The notes under the pieces were generated by a model, which was given only the letters and a program-made list of their open reading frames with translations, was not told the origin of the DNA and searched no databases. DNA of 64,000 nucleotides, taken from assembly GCA_022419385.1 (NCBI GenBank), contig JAJUBI010000001.1, positions 4,278,001 through 4,342,000 of the forward strand, in the 5' to 3' direction. The DNA comes from Paraconiothyrium sp. Pb-2020 (taxonomy: Eukaryota > Ascomycota > Dothideomycetes > Pleosporales > Didymosphaeriaceae). The translations under genes were made by a program, and so were the position numbers. How positions within the stretch are numbered: the first letter of the stretch is position 1; each line of letters opens with the position of its first letter. Of the stretch, positions 47,744 through 58,499 are shown piece after piece.

Positions 47744-48758
47744 CCGCCGTTTGAAGTCAGCAACGTACCCGCAAATACGCCCACTGATGCAGAGGGCGAA
47801 CGTCCAGCAAATGCGTCCACATCACCAAAGCATTTCCCTCTAACAAAACGCGCCCAACGGTCCGAAACACACACGTAAACCAGACACGAGGCTGCACTGA
47901 AGCCATCATAGTGGCAGACAGAAAATTATCTATCACCTGGGCTGTCAGGGCAACGTTGCGACTGCTCTTGCTGTTTTGCTGGAAGGTGTTCAAACGATCA
48001 TGCTGCATTCAACTCTTTCTGCCTATAATTGACGGCGTTTCTGGGAGGTGATCTGAAGATATCTGCACTGAGCAGTAGGTGATACATTACACGGTAATGA
48101 GACGTTTGTACAATAGCTCTAAATTCGAATTCACATCTTCTGGAACAGAAACTTTGAAATGGGCATGTGACTAAAAATGTATCAGAGCTAACTGGAACGT
48201 TGAGCTCAAAAAGCCCTTGATCGTTATTTTCGAGACACTACCAAGAGTGAATAGTAAATGCTCGGGCGACGGGTAAGTCAGGTGGTTAAAGGTCCGTGCC
48301 TTTCTTGGCGCTGACTCAACCTGCCCGCCGCTTGCCCGTTCTTATGCCCGTTGCCGCTGCGTTCTCCTCTCCTTTCTCCCTCACTCTTTGTCTCCGCCTT
48401 CCTGGAGAACACCACACCACCACTTTCGCACGAACCTGCTCGCATTTGCAGCATCAGCTTGGATACTGTCGCTGGACGCTTGGTTTCTGGTTTGCGACCA
48501 GTAATACAACTTCTGGGGAAGTCGCGGATCGTCGTACGTGTACAGGTAACGCCCACCTTGCGCTCCTCCAGCGCCCGTTGTCCTTATCCCTGCCCTTAAA
48601 TAGCAATAAAGTTGTTGCGCTCCTCCCACACTCACCTTTGCGTTCTCTTGCTCTACAGTTCAGCTTCGCGACAGCTGTCCGGCGCTCCGAGTGAGATCCT
48701 CGGTAGAAGAAACGTCTAACTCCACCCTCACAAGCCTATCGACAGGGAATCACGCACC
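47744..48758. other. 1 kb between HRP1 and MPE1
   Basis: It holds the HRP1 3' UTR and the MPE1 promoter. CT-rich tracts at about 48290-48480 are the usual fungal pyrimidine-rich promoter type. No gene was recognised. Confidence 0.5.
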
Positions 48759-50675
48759 ATGTCGTCTTCCGTTTTCTACAAGTTCAAGAATCAAAAAGAG
48801 CCTGAGCGTATTACATTCCATGGCACCGGCATCTCCGTCTTCGAGCTGAAACGTGAGATAATCACCGCCACCGGCCTGGGCGATGGGTCCGACTTCGACC
48901 TACACCTGTACCCCGAGGACGACCCAACATCCGAATACAATGACGACACGACGGTTATTCAGCGCACGAATACCGTAATAGTAGCTCGTCGACCTGCCGC
49001 CCGCGGTCACGGTAAAGCTGCCCGCTACGTCAGCGGTAAAGCCCCTGTCCGTGCCCTACCGAAGGCTGCTCCCAAGTCTACTGCACCTGTAACAGGTGCT
49101 GCCGCAGTGCAAGACGCTGAAGCTGCATTTCTTGCCGAGTCGGAGCAGGCTTGGGAACAACAGAAGGAAGCACTTTCACAAGTGAAGCAAGTTCACCACA
49201 AAAAGAAGCCCTTAAACGTGCCTAATCACGATCCTCCCGCTGGCTATGTCTGCTATAGATGCCATCAAAAGGGCCATTGGATACAGCTGTGCCCGACTAA
49301 TGACGACCCTGATTTCAAGCCAGTTGCTCGCCCCAAGCGAACCACCGGCATTCCTCGGTCTTTCCTGAAGACGGTCGAGAAGCCCATAGACGAAGAGGAT
49401 GCCCGCGGAGTCATGCTCAACGCAGAAGGAGAATATGTGCAGGTCATGACCGATACTAAGACCTGGGAGAAATTTCAAGAGAAGGCGAATGCGGCAAAGG
49501 CTCATGCTGCCGAGGCCGAGGCTGTGAACAAGGAGGCACAGAAACGAGGTCTCGCATGTCCGGTAGATCAGAAAATGTTCGTGAACCCTGTGAAGACGCC
49601 TTGCTGCAGTAAGACCTACTGTCACGAGTGCATTGAGAACGCCTTGGCGGATGAGGATCTGGTTTGTCCTGGTTGTGGAACGGAGAATGTCTTGATTGAT
49701 GAGCTTGCTACGGATGAGGAAATGGTACAGAAGGTTAAGGCGTACGTGGCTGAGAAGGCCAAGGAGAAGGCGGACAAGGAACAGCAAGCAAACGAAGCTC
49801 AGGCAGCTGCCAAACCTTCAACCCCTAACAATGAAGATACCAATTCTGTGCCTCCTGCTGATGAGACGCAAAAGGGTGGTGAGACCAATGGAGATGGGTC
49901 AAAATCACCTAAGCCAGATGGTAGCAATGTTCCTGCATCAGGTTCAAATATCAAGTCGCCTCACACTGTCGCAGCAAAACCCGCATCTTCGGGTACCCCA
50001 GCTGCTAGCGGAAACGGTTCTGACAGTGACACGTCCGCCACGTCCAAGAAGCGCAAGGAGCCGCCAACGGACATCAAACCTCCCACAGCCCCGAAGGCGA
50101 TGCGCCAGCAAAAGGAACAACAAGAACGCCAAGCGCAGGATACTACTGAAACGCTGATTCAGAGTTTCCAGGCCGATATGGATGCAATGTTCAAGGGGAA
50201 CCCCAATATGCCCATGTCTGTGCCTATGCAAGCGAATCCTATGATGGCCATGGCAAACGCCCCAAACATGAACGGCATGGGTATGAATGGCCCTATGAAT
50301 AGTTTCGGTCCCGTGAATGGCACCTGGAATAATGGTTACAATCAGGGATTCCCGCCCAATATGGGTTACGGTGGCAACATGAATCAGGGTTGGAGCAATG
50401 GGTACAACAACATGGCATTTGGCAACATGCCTAGCCAGATGAACGGTATGAATGGCATGAACGGCTACGGCGGCGGTTGGAACCAGAACCAAGGTTACAA
50501 CAACATGGGCGGGTGGCAGGGTCAGCAAATGGGCGGTGGATTTCCCAACCAGCAGCGTACCACCTTCAGTGAGCAGCCAAATCAGCAGGATGCATACGAA
50601 CGCAAACCCCTGAACCCGCACCGCAGCCAGAACAAGCATCGCAAAGCTCGTGCCCCGGACTTCCATGTTTTGTAG
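48759..50675 (+). CDS. MPE1: Cleavage and polyadenylation factor subunit MPE1 (RBBP6 family)
   Basis: An intron-free 638-residue frame. Residues about 4-78 are the ubiquitin-like DWNN domain (VFYKFKNQKEPERITFHGTG). A CCHC knuckle CYRCHQKGHWIQLC lies at 165-178, and a RING/U-box-like finger CPVDQ...CPGC at 267-306. The tail is rich in Asn, Gly and Met and resembles the HRP1 tail in composition. Mpe1 is part of the CPF complex, binds the polyadenylation signal and RNA, and helps control cleavage and poly(A) addition. All zinc ligands expected for both fingers are present. Confidence 0.95.
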   Translation: MSSSVFYKFKNQKEPERITFHGTGISVFELKREIITATGLGDGSDFDLHLYPEDDPTSEYNDDTTVIQRTNTVIVARRPAARGHGKAARYVSGKAPVRALPKAAPKSTAPVTGAAAVQDAEAAFLAESEQAWEQQKEALSQVKQVHHKKKPLNVPNHDPPAGYVCYRCHQKGHWIQLCPTNDDPDFKPVARPKRTTGIPRSFLKTVEKPIDEEDARGVMLNAEGEYVQVMTDTKTWEKFQEKANAAKAHAAEAEAVNKEAQKRGLACPVDQKMFVNPVKTPCCSKTYCHECIENALADEDLVCPGCGTENVLIDELATDEEMVQKVKAYVAEKAKEKADKEQQANEAQAAAKPSTPNNEDTNSVPPADETQKGGETNGDGSKSPKPDGSNVPASGSNIKSPHTVAAKPASSGTPAASGNGSDSDTSATSKKRKEPPTDIKPPTAPKAMRQQKEQQERQAQDTTETLIQSFQADMDAMFKGNPNMPMSVPMQANPMMAMANAPNMNGMGMNGPMNSFGPVNGTWNNGYNQGFPPNMGYGGNMNQGWSNGYNNMAFGNMPSQMNGMNGMNGYGGGWNQNQGYNNMGGWQGQQMGGGFPNQQRTTFSEQPNQQDAYERKPLNPHRSQNKHRKARAPDFHVL

Positions 50676-51717
50676 AATGACCAGCAGTGTCACGGCCTAC
50701 CAACCACCGTTTTTGAACTCAAGATACCCATAGAGGGTTGTATGTCGCCCGACATCTTCCTCACAACAGGTCTTTCCTTGGTACCTTACGAACATGCTCC
50801 TTTGTACTATACCTCGACTTATTTGCGCATGGAATTCCGCCTACCTGGACGAGCAGCTTCTTTTTCTTTTCGTTTTGGACAAGGATGGCGCACGACGGTG
50901 AATTATACTCGGCTCTACAACGCCCTGGCTCTCTCCTATCGGCCGTCTAGCATTTGGCGGGCCTCTCGGTGGCACATTGGGACTTGGGATTATAAGGCGT
51001 TCTGCAATGGGCGGGCGATGGGTCGGTATGGTTAGGCTTTGTGCCATCTTTCTGAAGCCTTTGTTTTTTCTTGTTTAACTGTTTAGGCGGGCGTTGGCCG
51101 TCGGGTGTCTGGCGTGGTGGCTGGCATTATGGGTTAGCTTCTTTTTGCTCGGCGGCTCTGCACTGTGCATGAACTGGCCGCTCGCAGTCATGGGACTTCC
51201 AAATGAAATTCCCGCACTCAAGTCTGTTCAAGTTTGCTCTCTTGTGCTTGTTAGTGACGCGTCCTAGATCACAGTCTGCGTATCGGTCTGCCTTGTTCCG
51301 TACGGTATTGACCTGATGTGAGGTGTTGCCGTGGTGAATATATCCTGCAGCTACTCGCCAATCAAGCTTTGAGTGTGATGCAAGCATACAAGTTCCTGCA
51401 GTCGTGGCTTTTAGCCTTCGCGACGGTGGATGGCCAACGGTGCCAGCGCCGCCACTGGCAGGTCATGTGCCCAAGGGTGTGATGCCTGGACTGGGAATAG
51501 GCAATGCGGGGTCTCTCCCAGAACGCGTAGCTCTTACTCAACCGATAACGGAAACCCACGATAACACAATAGTTTGTTACAATTCGCGGCATCATGAGCG
51601 TCCAAGGCAAACTATCTCTCCAGGCAGACCGACATCCCACCCCCCTCTGCACCGTCGCTGGGTGTATTTTCCCGTTCACAGCTCCCTTGTCCTGACCTCG
51701 TTCTACATCCCACCCCC
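50676..51717. other. 1 kb between MPE1 and the Zn2Cys6 gene
   Basis: Short frames without features; the last 100 bp are CT-rich, as expected just upstream of a fungal start codon. Confidence 0.45.
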
Positions 51718-53993
51718 ATGGCGTCAGACGCCGCTCATCTCCCGTCGCTAGTGCCCAAGTCGTCCAAGGGCCCCAACGTCCCTCGCGAGGATACTGCAAG
51801 GCGGAAGTCCGCCTCGAAGAGTCGCAATGGCATGTTCGTGTTCGTTTCTCAGCTGCGGTCTTGTGAGATTGTGGGCCGCAAGAACAGCGCCAGGCCCTTG
51901 GTTTCCGCAGTCAAGCCCTGCAGGCTGTACCCTGCAGCTGCAGTGAGCATTTACGCTTAAAGAGACTTCTGGCCAGGCGCTTGACATGAAATAGGGCCAG
52001 TACTGACAGGTCGCAGGATGCGTCACGTGTAAAGCAAGAAGAGTGAAGTGCGACGAAACAAAGCCCGCGTGTAATCAATGCACTCGCAGGCGCGTAACTT
52101 GCGGAGGCTACAAGAAAGACATCCGCTTCCGACCCGTAGAGAGAGCCCCAGCCCCCACAGCAATATCACCACCAACCTCAGCCCCAACGGGAAGAATAGA
52201 TGCACCCGGGACGGAGAGTACTGTTCGCTTTGGTGAGGATCAATTTGGAGACGATGATCCGACGCGTGCGGCCGGAGACACTGGGCCTTTGTCTTTCTGG
52301 CCTTGGGTTGAAGAGGATGTGTCCAACATCCCTTTGCCCGACTTTGACCTAAGTACTTGCCATGGATGGATTTCTCGCATTTGGATTTCCCTCTGCTGCT
52401 GACGGAAATGAGACACTGGAGCAGATCATGAAAGAGGCCAGCACGGAAAATGGGCATGGCCCAGAAGGGTCACTCGGGTGCGCGGACAACGTCAATCCTG
52501 ATTCTTTTCTGCCTTCGCCGGATTCACCTTCATTAAACGTCCCAAATTTTCCTTTCTTTCAGAACATTGAGATCGAAGCGGATGACCGGGAAGAGGTCGA
52601 GTCTCTTTTTCACCAGGAATGCCTTACTGTACTCTCGATATGGGAAGACAGAAACAGAAATCCTTGGCGTACTATGATATGGCCCATGACGCAGGAGTCG
52701 AAAGCGCTTTATCATGCTGTAGCTGCAATGACATTTTTGATGCAGAGCAAGTATACGCCTAACGCCCGCGACAAGGGTCTCATACATGCGCGCAAAAGCA
52801 CACAGCAACTTGCAGCAGATTTGAGCAATGGGGAGATTCAGATAGATACCGCGCTTGCTGCGACCATAGCGCTGGGTTTTGCTGAAGCGTGGGACTTCCA
52901 GAAATCCTCGACGGGGCGGACGCACATACAAGGCGCAAGGATCCTCTTGCAACAGTCTATCTCACAGCTTCAGTTATCCCAACCATCTGACGATGCAGTT
53001 TCAGCTCGCCTCAGGTTTCTCGCCAACACATGGATCTATATGGATACTCTAGCTCGTCTCACATCGGATTGTGGACCAAGCTTAGATCCAGATCTCTTAC
53101 ATTTCTTCACTGACGCAGGTCCGCTAGCAATTAGAGAGGAGCTTGACCCGCTCATGGGTTATGCGGCTTCGCTGTTTCCCATCATCGGCCGGGTCGCAGA
53201 TCTAATCGCCACAATTCGAACACGTAATCAACGACGAAATTCCCCGATCATCATATCCAAAGGCATAGAGCTCAGGCACGTAATCGAAGACTGGTCTCCA
53301 GCCGTCGATCTGGAACAAGTCGCGAAGCCCACATCCAATATGATAGAAGCCATCCAAACAGCTGAAGCGTACAGATGGGCCACACTTCTGCTACTCCAAG
53401 AAGCTGTCCCCGAGCTACCCAGCTTGGTCGCCTACAAAGAGCTAGGTCAGAAAACACTTGTCTATCTTGCCACCATACCTAGCAACTCCGCCACAATTAA
53501 CGTCCACACATATCCTCTTATGGTTGCCGCCACCGAGGCTGTCGAAGAAGAAGACCGAGAGTTTGTCCGCGACCGCTGGAATATCATGCGAAAACGCATG
53601 GTCAATGGTATTATCGACCGCTGCGAAGACGTTATGGAAGAAGTTTGGCGCAGGAGAGATGCTCATTTCTCCGAATGGTTAGCTCGGAACAGTCCAGACC
53701 CTGCCACATTCGGCTTTTCACCGTCCAGTGCTGGCGGGATTGCTGGTCTCATGGTAGGTCCAAACAAGACTTCACCGGGAACGTGTCGAGAGGAAGCTAG
53801 GTCTCCGACGACGAGGTCGACTGCGCATTCGGACTTCCCAATATCGATTGCCTTCAAGAAAGGTGTAGATCCGATCACTAGGAGCGGGAACGTCGATTAT
53901 ACCGTCAAGGGAAATCTGCATTGGATTGAGATTATGCAGGAGCGTGGATGGGAAGGTACGTTGCTACGGCTCCGGAAGTACACATCACATTAA
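51718..53993 (+). CDS. Zn2Cys6 transcription factor with fungal-TF domain
   Basis: The DNA-binding domain is split: exon 1 (51718-51829) ends at SKSRNG and exon 2 (from 52017) continues CVTCKARRVKC. This join needs a GC-AG intron (GCATGT donor, 187 nt, CTGAC branch); no GT donor keeps the frame. The cluster is C-x2-C-x6-C-x5-C-x2-C-x6-C, with a basic linker FRPVER after it. The regulatory part (52362-53993) has the helical middle-homology pattern of DUF3468-type regulators (LYHAVAAMTFLMQSKY, EEVWRRRDAHFSEWL). Around 52350 the reading shifts by one frame; a 130 nt intron (GTGAGG to CTAAG), another splice form or a sequence indel could explain it. Target genes unknown. Confidence 0.82.
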
Positions 53994-54218
53994 CTGACCG
54001 CTTGATAGTCTTGCTTGGGTAACCCATACAGCTACCGGCTAAGAGAGACGACAGCTTTCGTGTGTTTAGTACCATGGACATGTGTACTTCATACACGATT
54101 ACTTTGGACGTGTATATATTAAATTGACGCGTGACCCCGCGTATATACATAGTGATTTACGTCGTGCCCGAGTGGTGTTCATGCCCATAACTTTGCTGAT
54201 TAAGCATGTCCTTCAAGC

Positions 54219-55037
54219 TCATAGAAGCATCGCAACCGCAGCTCCCAACCCAGCCAACGCCGGTGTTACTGTCTTCATCGGTGCAGCACCCGGAGACCCT
54301 GTCCCAGAACCCACTGTCCCTGTAGGCGTTGAACCACTTGTACTAACAACTCCACCCGTAGTTGCACTCGGCAGCTTCTCCTCGCCAGCCGTAATGATGA
54401 CTTGGTACTGGTTGAAAGAACTCTTAGCCGGTTGGTACGTGTCCACCAACGCGCTGCTGGGGACCGATATCTTCGACCGATCAGTCTCAGAGCTGCACCA
54501 ATCTGGAATCGGCGTCGTGGAATTCCGCCCTAGAAACGTGTGCACAATGGTCTCCACGCCCGCAGTATCTGTGTCACTGAACGTATAGAGTTGCGTCAAT
54601 ACTCGTTCGCTGCGCAGCTCTTCCGGATATTCGCTGTAGTTCGTTCGGGCACATGCGCCTTTCAAGAGTTCTGGCCCACGGGAGATGGTACAGTCTGCCG
54701 TTGAGGCGGTGGAAGGGAAATCGCACTTGAGGCTGTACGCATCCCCTCCTGTTGACACTGATCGACCTCTATTGATTAAATCGGCTGTCGAGTAGTCGAA
54801 CATTGTGGAGCCGAACGTATAGGTTTCCGTTGCCATGTCGAAGTTGTCGGTGTAGTCTGGGTCGTTGTCCAGGGCCATGGCGAGAGTCACGCGGTCGTTG
54901 GATGCGTTGACAACAGAGCCGACGAAGCGGAGTCTGTTGGTACCAAAGCTAACGTTGGGGAGGAAGTAGGAGGTTGTGATATTTGCGCATGCGGTTGCTG
55001 CGAGAAGCGAGAAGAGGAGCGTTGCGCGTGTTGCCAT
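54219..55037 (-). CDS. Secreted GPI-anchor-type surface protein
   Basis: A single 272-residue frame. The signal peptide is MATRATLLFSLLAATACA. The ectodomain has six cysteines (LKCDF, ADCTIS, GACARTNY, PDWCSS among them) and several N-glycosylation sequons (NITTSY, NVSF, NYSE, NSTT). A Ser/Thr/Gly-rich spacer leads to a short hydrophobic C-terminus (ALAGLGAAVAMLL) without a basic tail, which is the GPI signal pattern. No enzymatic motif was seen. It is the last gene before the AT-rich island, 300 bp from its edge. Confidence 0.8.
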   Translation of the reverse strand: MATRATLLFSLLAATACANITTSYFLPNVSFGTNRLRFVGSVVNASNDRVTLAMALDNDPDYTDNFDMATETYTFGSTMFDYSTADLINRGRSVSTGGDAYSLKCDFPSTASTADCTISRGPELLKGACARTNYSEYPEELRSERVLTQLYTFSDTDTAGVETIVHTFLGRNSTTPIPDWCSSETDRSKISVPSSALVDTYQPAKSSFNQYQVIITAGEEKLPSATTGGVVSTSGSTPTGTVGSGTGSPGAAPMKTVTPALAGLGAAVAMLL

Positions 55038-55819
55038 GATGCTTGGTTCGGGGGCGTGTCCTACAACGGATGATACGACTTAACACTGAACGCTATATCC
55101 TCAGACACTCGATTTCTATGCAGCAGCACGAATCAAAGCGCTATTCATAAGCTCCATGGGTGCTTGGGTCTTATGTATTCGAGATCCCTATCCGCGCGAG
55201 TAGGAGCGTCAATGTCATTTCGCTTCACCGAACACGAGTTTCTGAGGGTATGGTAGCCTAGCGTGGCGCAGGCCCTTGTCCGCTGTACCGTGCCGAGACA
55301 GTCTGTGCACGCGGACAGTCGCATGTACACATACTTATGTTATACTCTAACTTTAACGCGCTGTAACAATACTAATATAGATTTAATTAAGGCTGCAATT
55401 ACAGCTATTAAATTATATAAACTAGGAGAATTTTTCTTATATATAGAAATTGTAGAAAGATTTAGTATTATATATTTAATATTAAGTTGCTGGCACTAAT
55501 ATATTATATAGGTGTGTTAACTTAGCTGCCCTAACTATTATTATCTCTATAAATAATAAGAAAAGGAGCTCTTATAGTATATAGAGTACCTTACTAAATA
55601 TAGCCTTTCTCCTATATATTAAATAATACAGAACTTTATATTAGTAATTACTAAAAAGAATATTTTAATTAAGTAGGTAGATTACTTTATCGCCTATAAT
55701 AGCAATTTACTACTATTAAGATAGATAACTAGAATTAATATTAAATACTATAAGGCTAATTCTAGAGTAAACTATAGTTTTTACTTTAAACTTCTATATA
55801 GAAAGATAATATAGTATTA

Positions 55820-56540
55820 AATAGAGCCTAAGTATATATATAATATAAATAAGAAGGGCTTTCTTCTTAGTATTACTAGCTATTTAAAAAGAATCTTTAA
55901 TAAGCCTCTATATATAAGGTGCTAAGTATAGTAGGCCCTATAAAATAGTAATTATAAGTAGATCTTACTAATAGTATATATATATACTAATAGATTTACT
56001 ATTAACTTAGTACTAGTTTTTACCTCTAACACTAAGAGCCTATAATTAAGCTAAGTAGAAGAAATTAATACTAATACTTATAAAGTATATATTACCTTAT
56101 TAACCTCTAAATAGATAAATAATAAGATAGGCCTTATATAGCTAAAGGAGGTATTTAATAGGGTTACTAAAATAAAGGCCTAATATTAGTATTACCTATT
56201 AATACTTAATAGCTATAGATCTTACCTTACTATAAATTTTATTAACTACTATAATTAAAATAAGATCCTTCTTATAATATTTCTCTTTTATTTAACTTAT
56301 ATACTACAGCCTCTAGATATTTATATCTTTAAGTTAGTTAATATAGCCTACTTAGATAAGCTACTATTATACCTTTAAAATAGTTAAAAGTTATTAACTA
56401 TAGCTAAGAGAGACTTCTTTAGTCTCTTTTAGAGGTTATATAATAGAGCTATTATACTATAATTAATTACTAAGACTTTTAAGTATATAGGTATTTAGCT
56501 ACTAGACTCTATACCTATTTTTAAGAGATTTAATAAAAAG
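55820..56540 (+). mobile_element. Pogo/Fot-like DDE transposase relic
   Basis: Reading through stops, the plus strand gives YNINKKGFLLS followed by KRIFNKPLY, the conserved first-Asp region of fungal pogo transposases (here the Asp has mutated). Some 400 nt on comes INYYNQNKILLIIF and YILQPLDI, matching the block with the last catalytic acidic residues, then an AKRDFFSLF-like stretch. It is a Tc1/mariner-superfamily relic, inactive. The element's ends and terminal repeats were not found. Confidence 0.7.
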
Positions 56541-57149
56541 ATATTTTTAAAAGTATAAGGGTAAAAGTAGAAACTATATAAATAGCGCCTTATATATACT
56601 GCTATAGCGCAGTGCTAGCAAGGCAAAGTAGAAAACCTATTAGAGGTAGAGAGAACTTAGATAGAAATTAATCTTATTATAACTTAAGTGTTACTTACTA
56701 CTATATAAGCCTAATAATTTTAATTTCTCTACTTACTTATAGAATAGTAGCTTAGTACCTTAAAACTAATATAACTACAGAGCGGCGGCAATATAATAGA
56801 TTTCTATAGTTAGCTACTTAGAGACCTTATACTTATAATAATAGGGGGCCTAGTACCTATAGCTGCTAAAGCACTAAAATAAGAGGCCCTAATATAGATA
56901 GAATTAATAGGAGAACTAGACTTAGGCTTTATAAGGTTAGTATTACTAAAGTATAGGTAAGATAAACTTGCTAAGCTAAAGAAGATTTATACCCTAAAAG
57001 CTAAAATTAGGGACTATAAATAGTACTTAGCAGCTATAATACTATTACTAACTAGTATAGAAACTATATCTATAGCCCCTACTATTATAACTATAAATAG
57101 TAAAGAATTAGAGGAGCGCCTAGTAAGGTAATAGTAACTAAGTAGTAGT

Positions 57150-57984
57150 ATAATAGAGCTACTCTATTAAGGCCCTAAGATTAAACCTATTCTAATATTT
57201 AAGAGATAAAGTATTAAAGAATATAATAACTTTAAAATATACCTCTAAATTACCTTCTGCCTAGACCTATAGGTATTTATAATAGAAGACTAGTGTATTA
57301 CTTTTACTTTATAATTACTAGAGACTACCCTACGCTAACTATAGCTATAGAGAGAACTAGAGATTAATAGTAATATACTAAATTAGTGCTAGATAATAAG
57401 CTTTCTTTTTAACTAAATTAAGAGCCCTATTAATAGGGAGCTGTAGGTAACTATACAGTATTAGAGGGTAGTCTAAAAAAAAGGCTAGTTAGTAAATAAA
57501 TTTACAGCGCACCTAGTAACTCTAGAAAACTAAATTAACCCCCTATATAAATAAAAATACCTAGTTATACACCTATATAGTAAGCTATACTAGGAACTAA
57601 GAATAGTAATTACTAACTATAATAATTTCTCTAAAACTAGGTATAAAATAGTTAAGAGGGCAGCAACCTTAGAGAATAACCTATATAATAGTAGTACTCT
57701 AGTATTACAGCTACGCTGCCTAGTTAGTAGGGCTACTAGAGTAAGACTAATAGTACCTAGACTACTAATACTATTTTAATTTTAACTCTTATCTATCCTA
57801 CTAGTAATATAACATTGTAACACTGCAGTAATACTAATATAATATAATACCTACAGACACTATAGAAAAATAGGCTACTAGAAAAAGAACTACTAGGCTA
57901 AGTAGAAATACTCTACCTATTCTAATATACCTATATTAGGGGTTAATATAATAGTAATAAAAAAAGAGTAAGCCTAAAGGGAGA
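57150..57984 (+). mobile_element. Gag relic of a plus-strand Ty3/gypsy element
   Basis: Translation shows a gag-like helical core (SIKEYNNFKIYL, CITFTL, LLETTLR) with many stops, then near 57835-57900 a CRHYRKIGY..KKN stretch that looks like a mutated CCHC zinc knuckle. A purine tract AAAGGGAGA directly precedes TGTTACGG at 57985, the arrangement expected before a 3' LTR. No pol was found between gag and that boundary, so the copy is internally deleted or non-autonomous. Confidence 0.5.
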
Positions 57985-58422
57985 TGTTACGGCTGCTATA
58001 CTATAATAAAATTATAGAAACTAACGTAATAATAGTAGCAACTAGTTAGACTATAAGAATAAGTATTATAATTATAGGTTAAATACTAAGTACAATATAA
58101 ACACATAATTAGGGTTATATAATTAAATCTATAGATTTATAGAATAGAGCTATAGAGCCTAGATCTATAGAATTTATATATAGAGCCTATAGAGCCTTAG
58201 TTAAATAGTAGTATATAGAGATAATAGATTTCTACTAGTAATTTCTTATTATTAATCTATAATATAGTTTACTATATCTAGTTTTTTTATAGAAGATTAC
58301 CCTTAAGTCTTTAGTAATATATTCTTATTATAGTAATTAATTAACGTTTATATATATATAACTTATATAACCCTATATACTATTTATCTCTTACTAGAAC
58401 CCTAACTAGGCCGCGACTTACT
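57985..58422 (+). repeat. Candidate LTR with primer-binding site
   Basis: The left end is TGTTACGGCTGC. Just past the proposed right end, TAGTATTAAGAAG (58424-58436) is what TGGTATCAGAAG, a tRNA-Met-type primer-binding site, becomes after C-to-T and G-to-A changes. That makes this the 5' LTR of the plus-strand gag/protease element beginning about 58.5 kb. The right end is inferred from that site and not from a paired LTR. Confidence 0.42.
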
Positions 58423-58499
58423 ATAGTATTAAGAAGGCCCTATTATACTTTAATAATTATATTTTAAGAGTTTCTATAGGTATATTTCTAAGTTACCCT

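Noticed and set aside
48296..48694. 132-codon frame upstream of MPE1
   Set aside because: CT-rich promoter sequence with Leu/Ser-rich translation; no domain and overlapping frames on both strands.
49944..50693. 249-codon minus-strand frame inside MPE1
   Set aside because: Antisense of the Asn/Gly/Met-rich tail and linker; no independent features.
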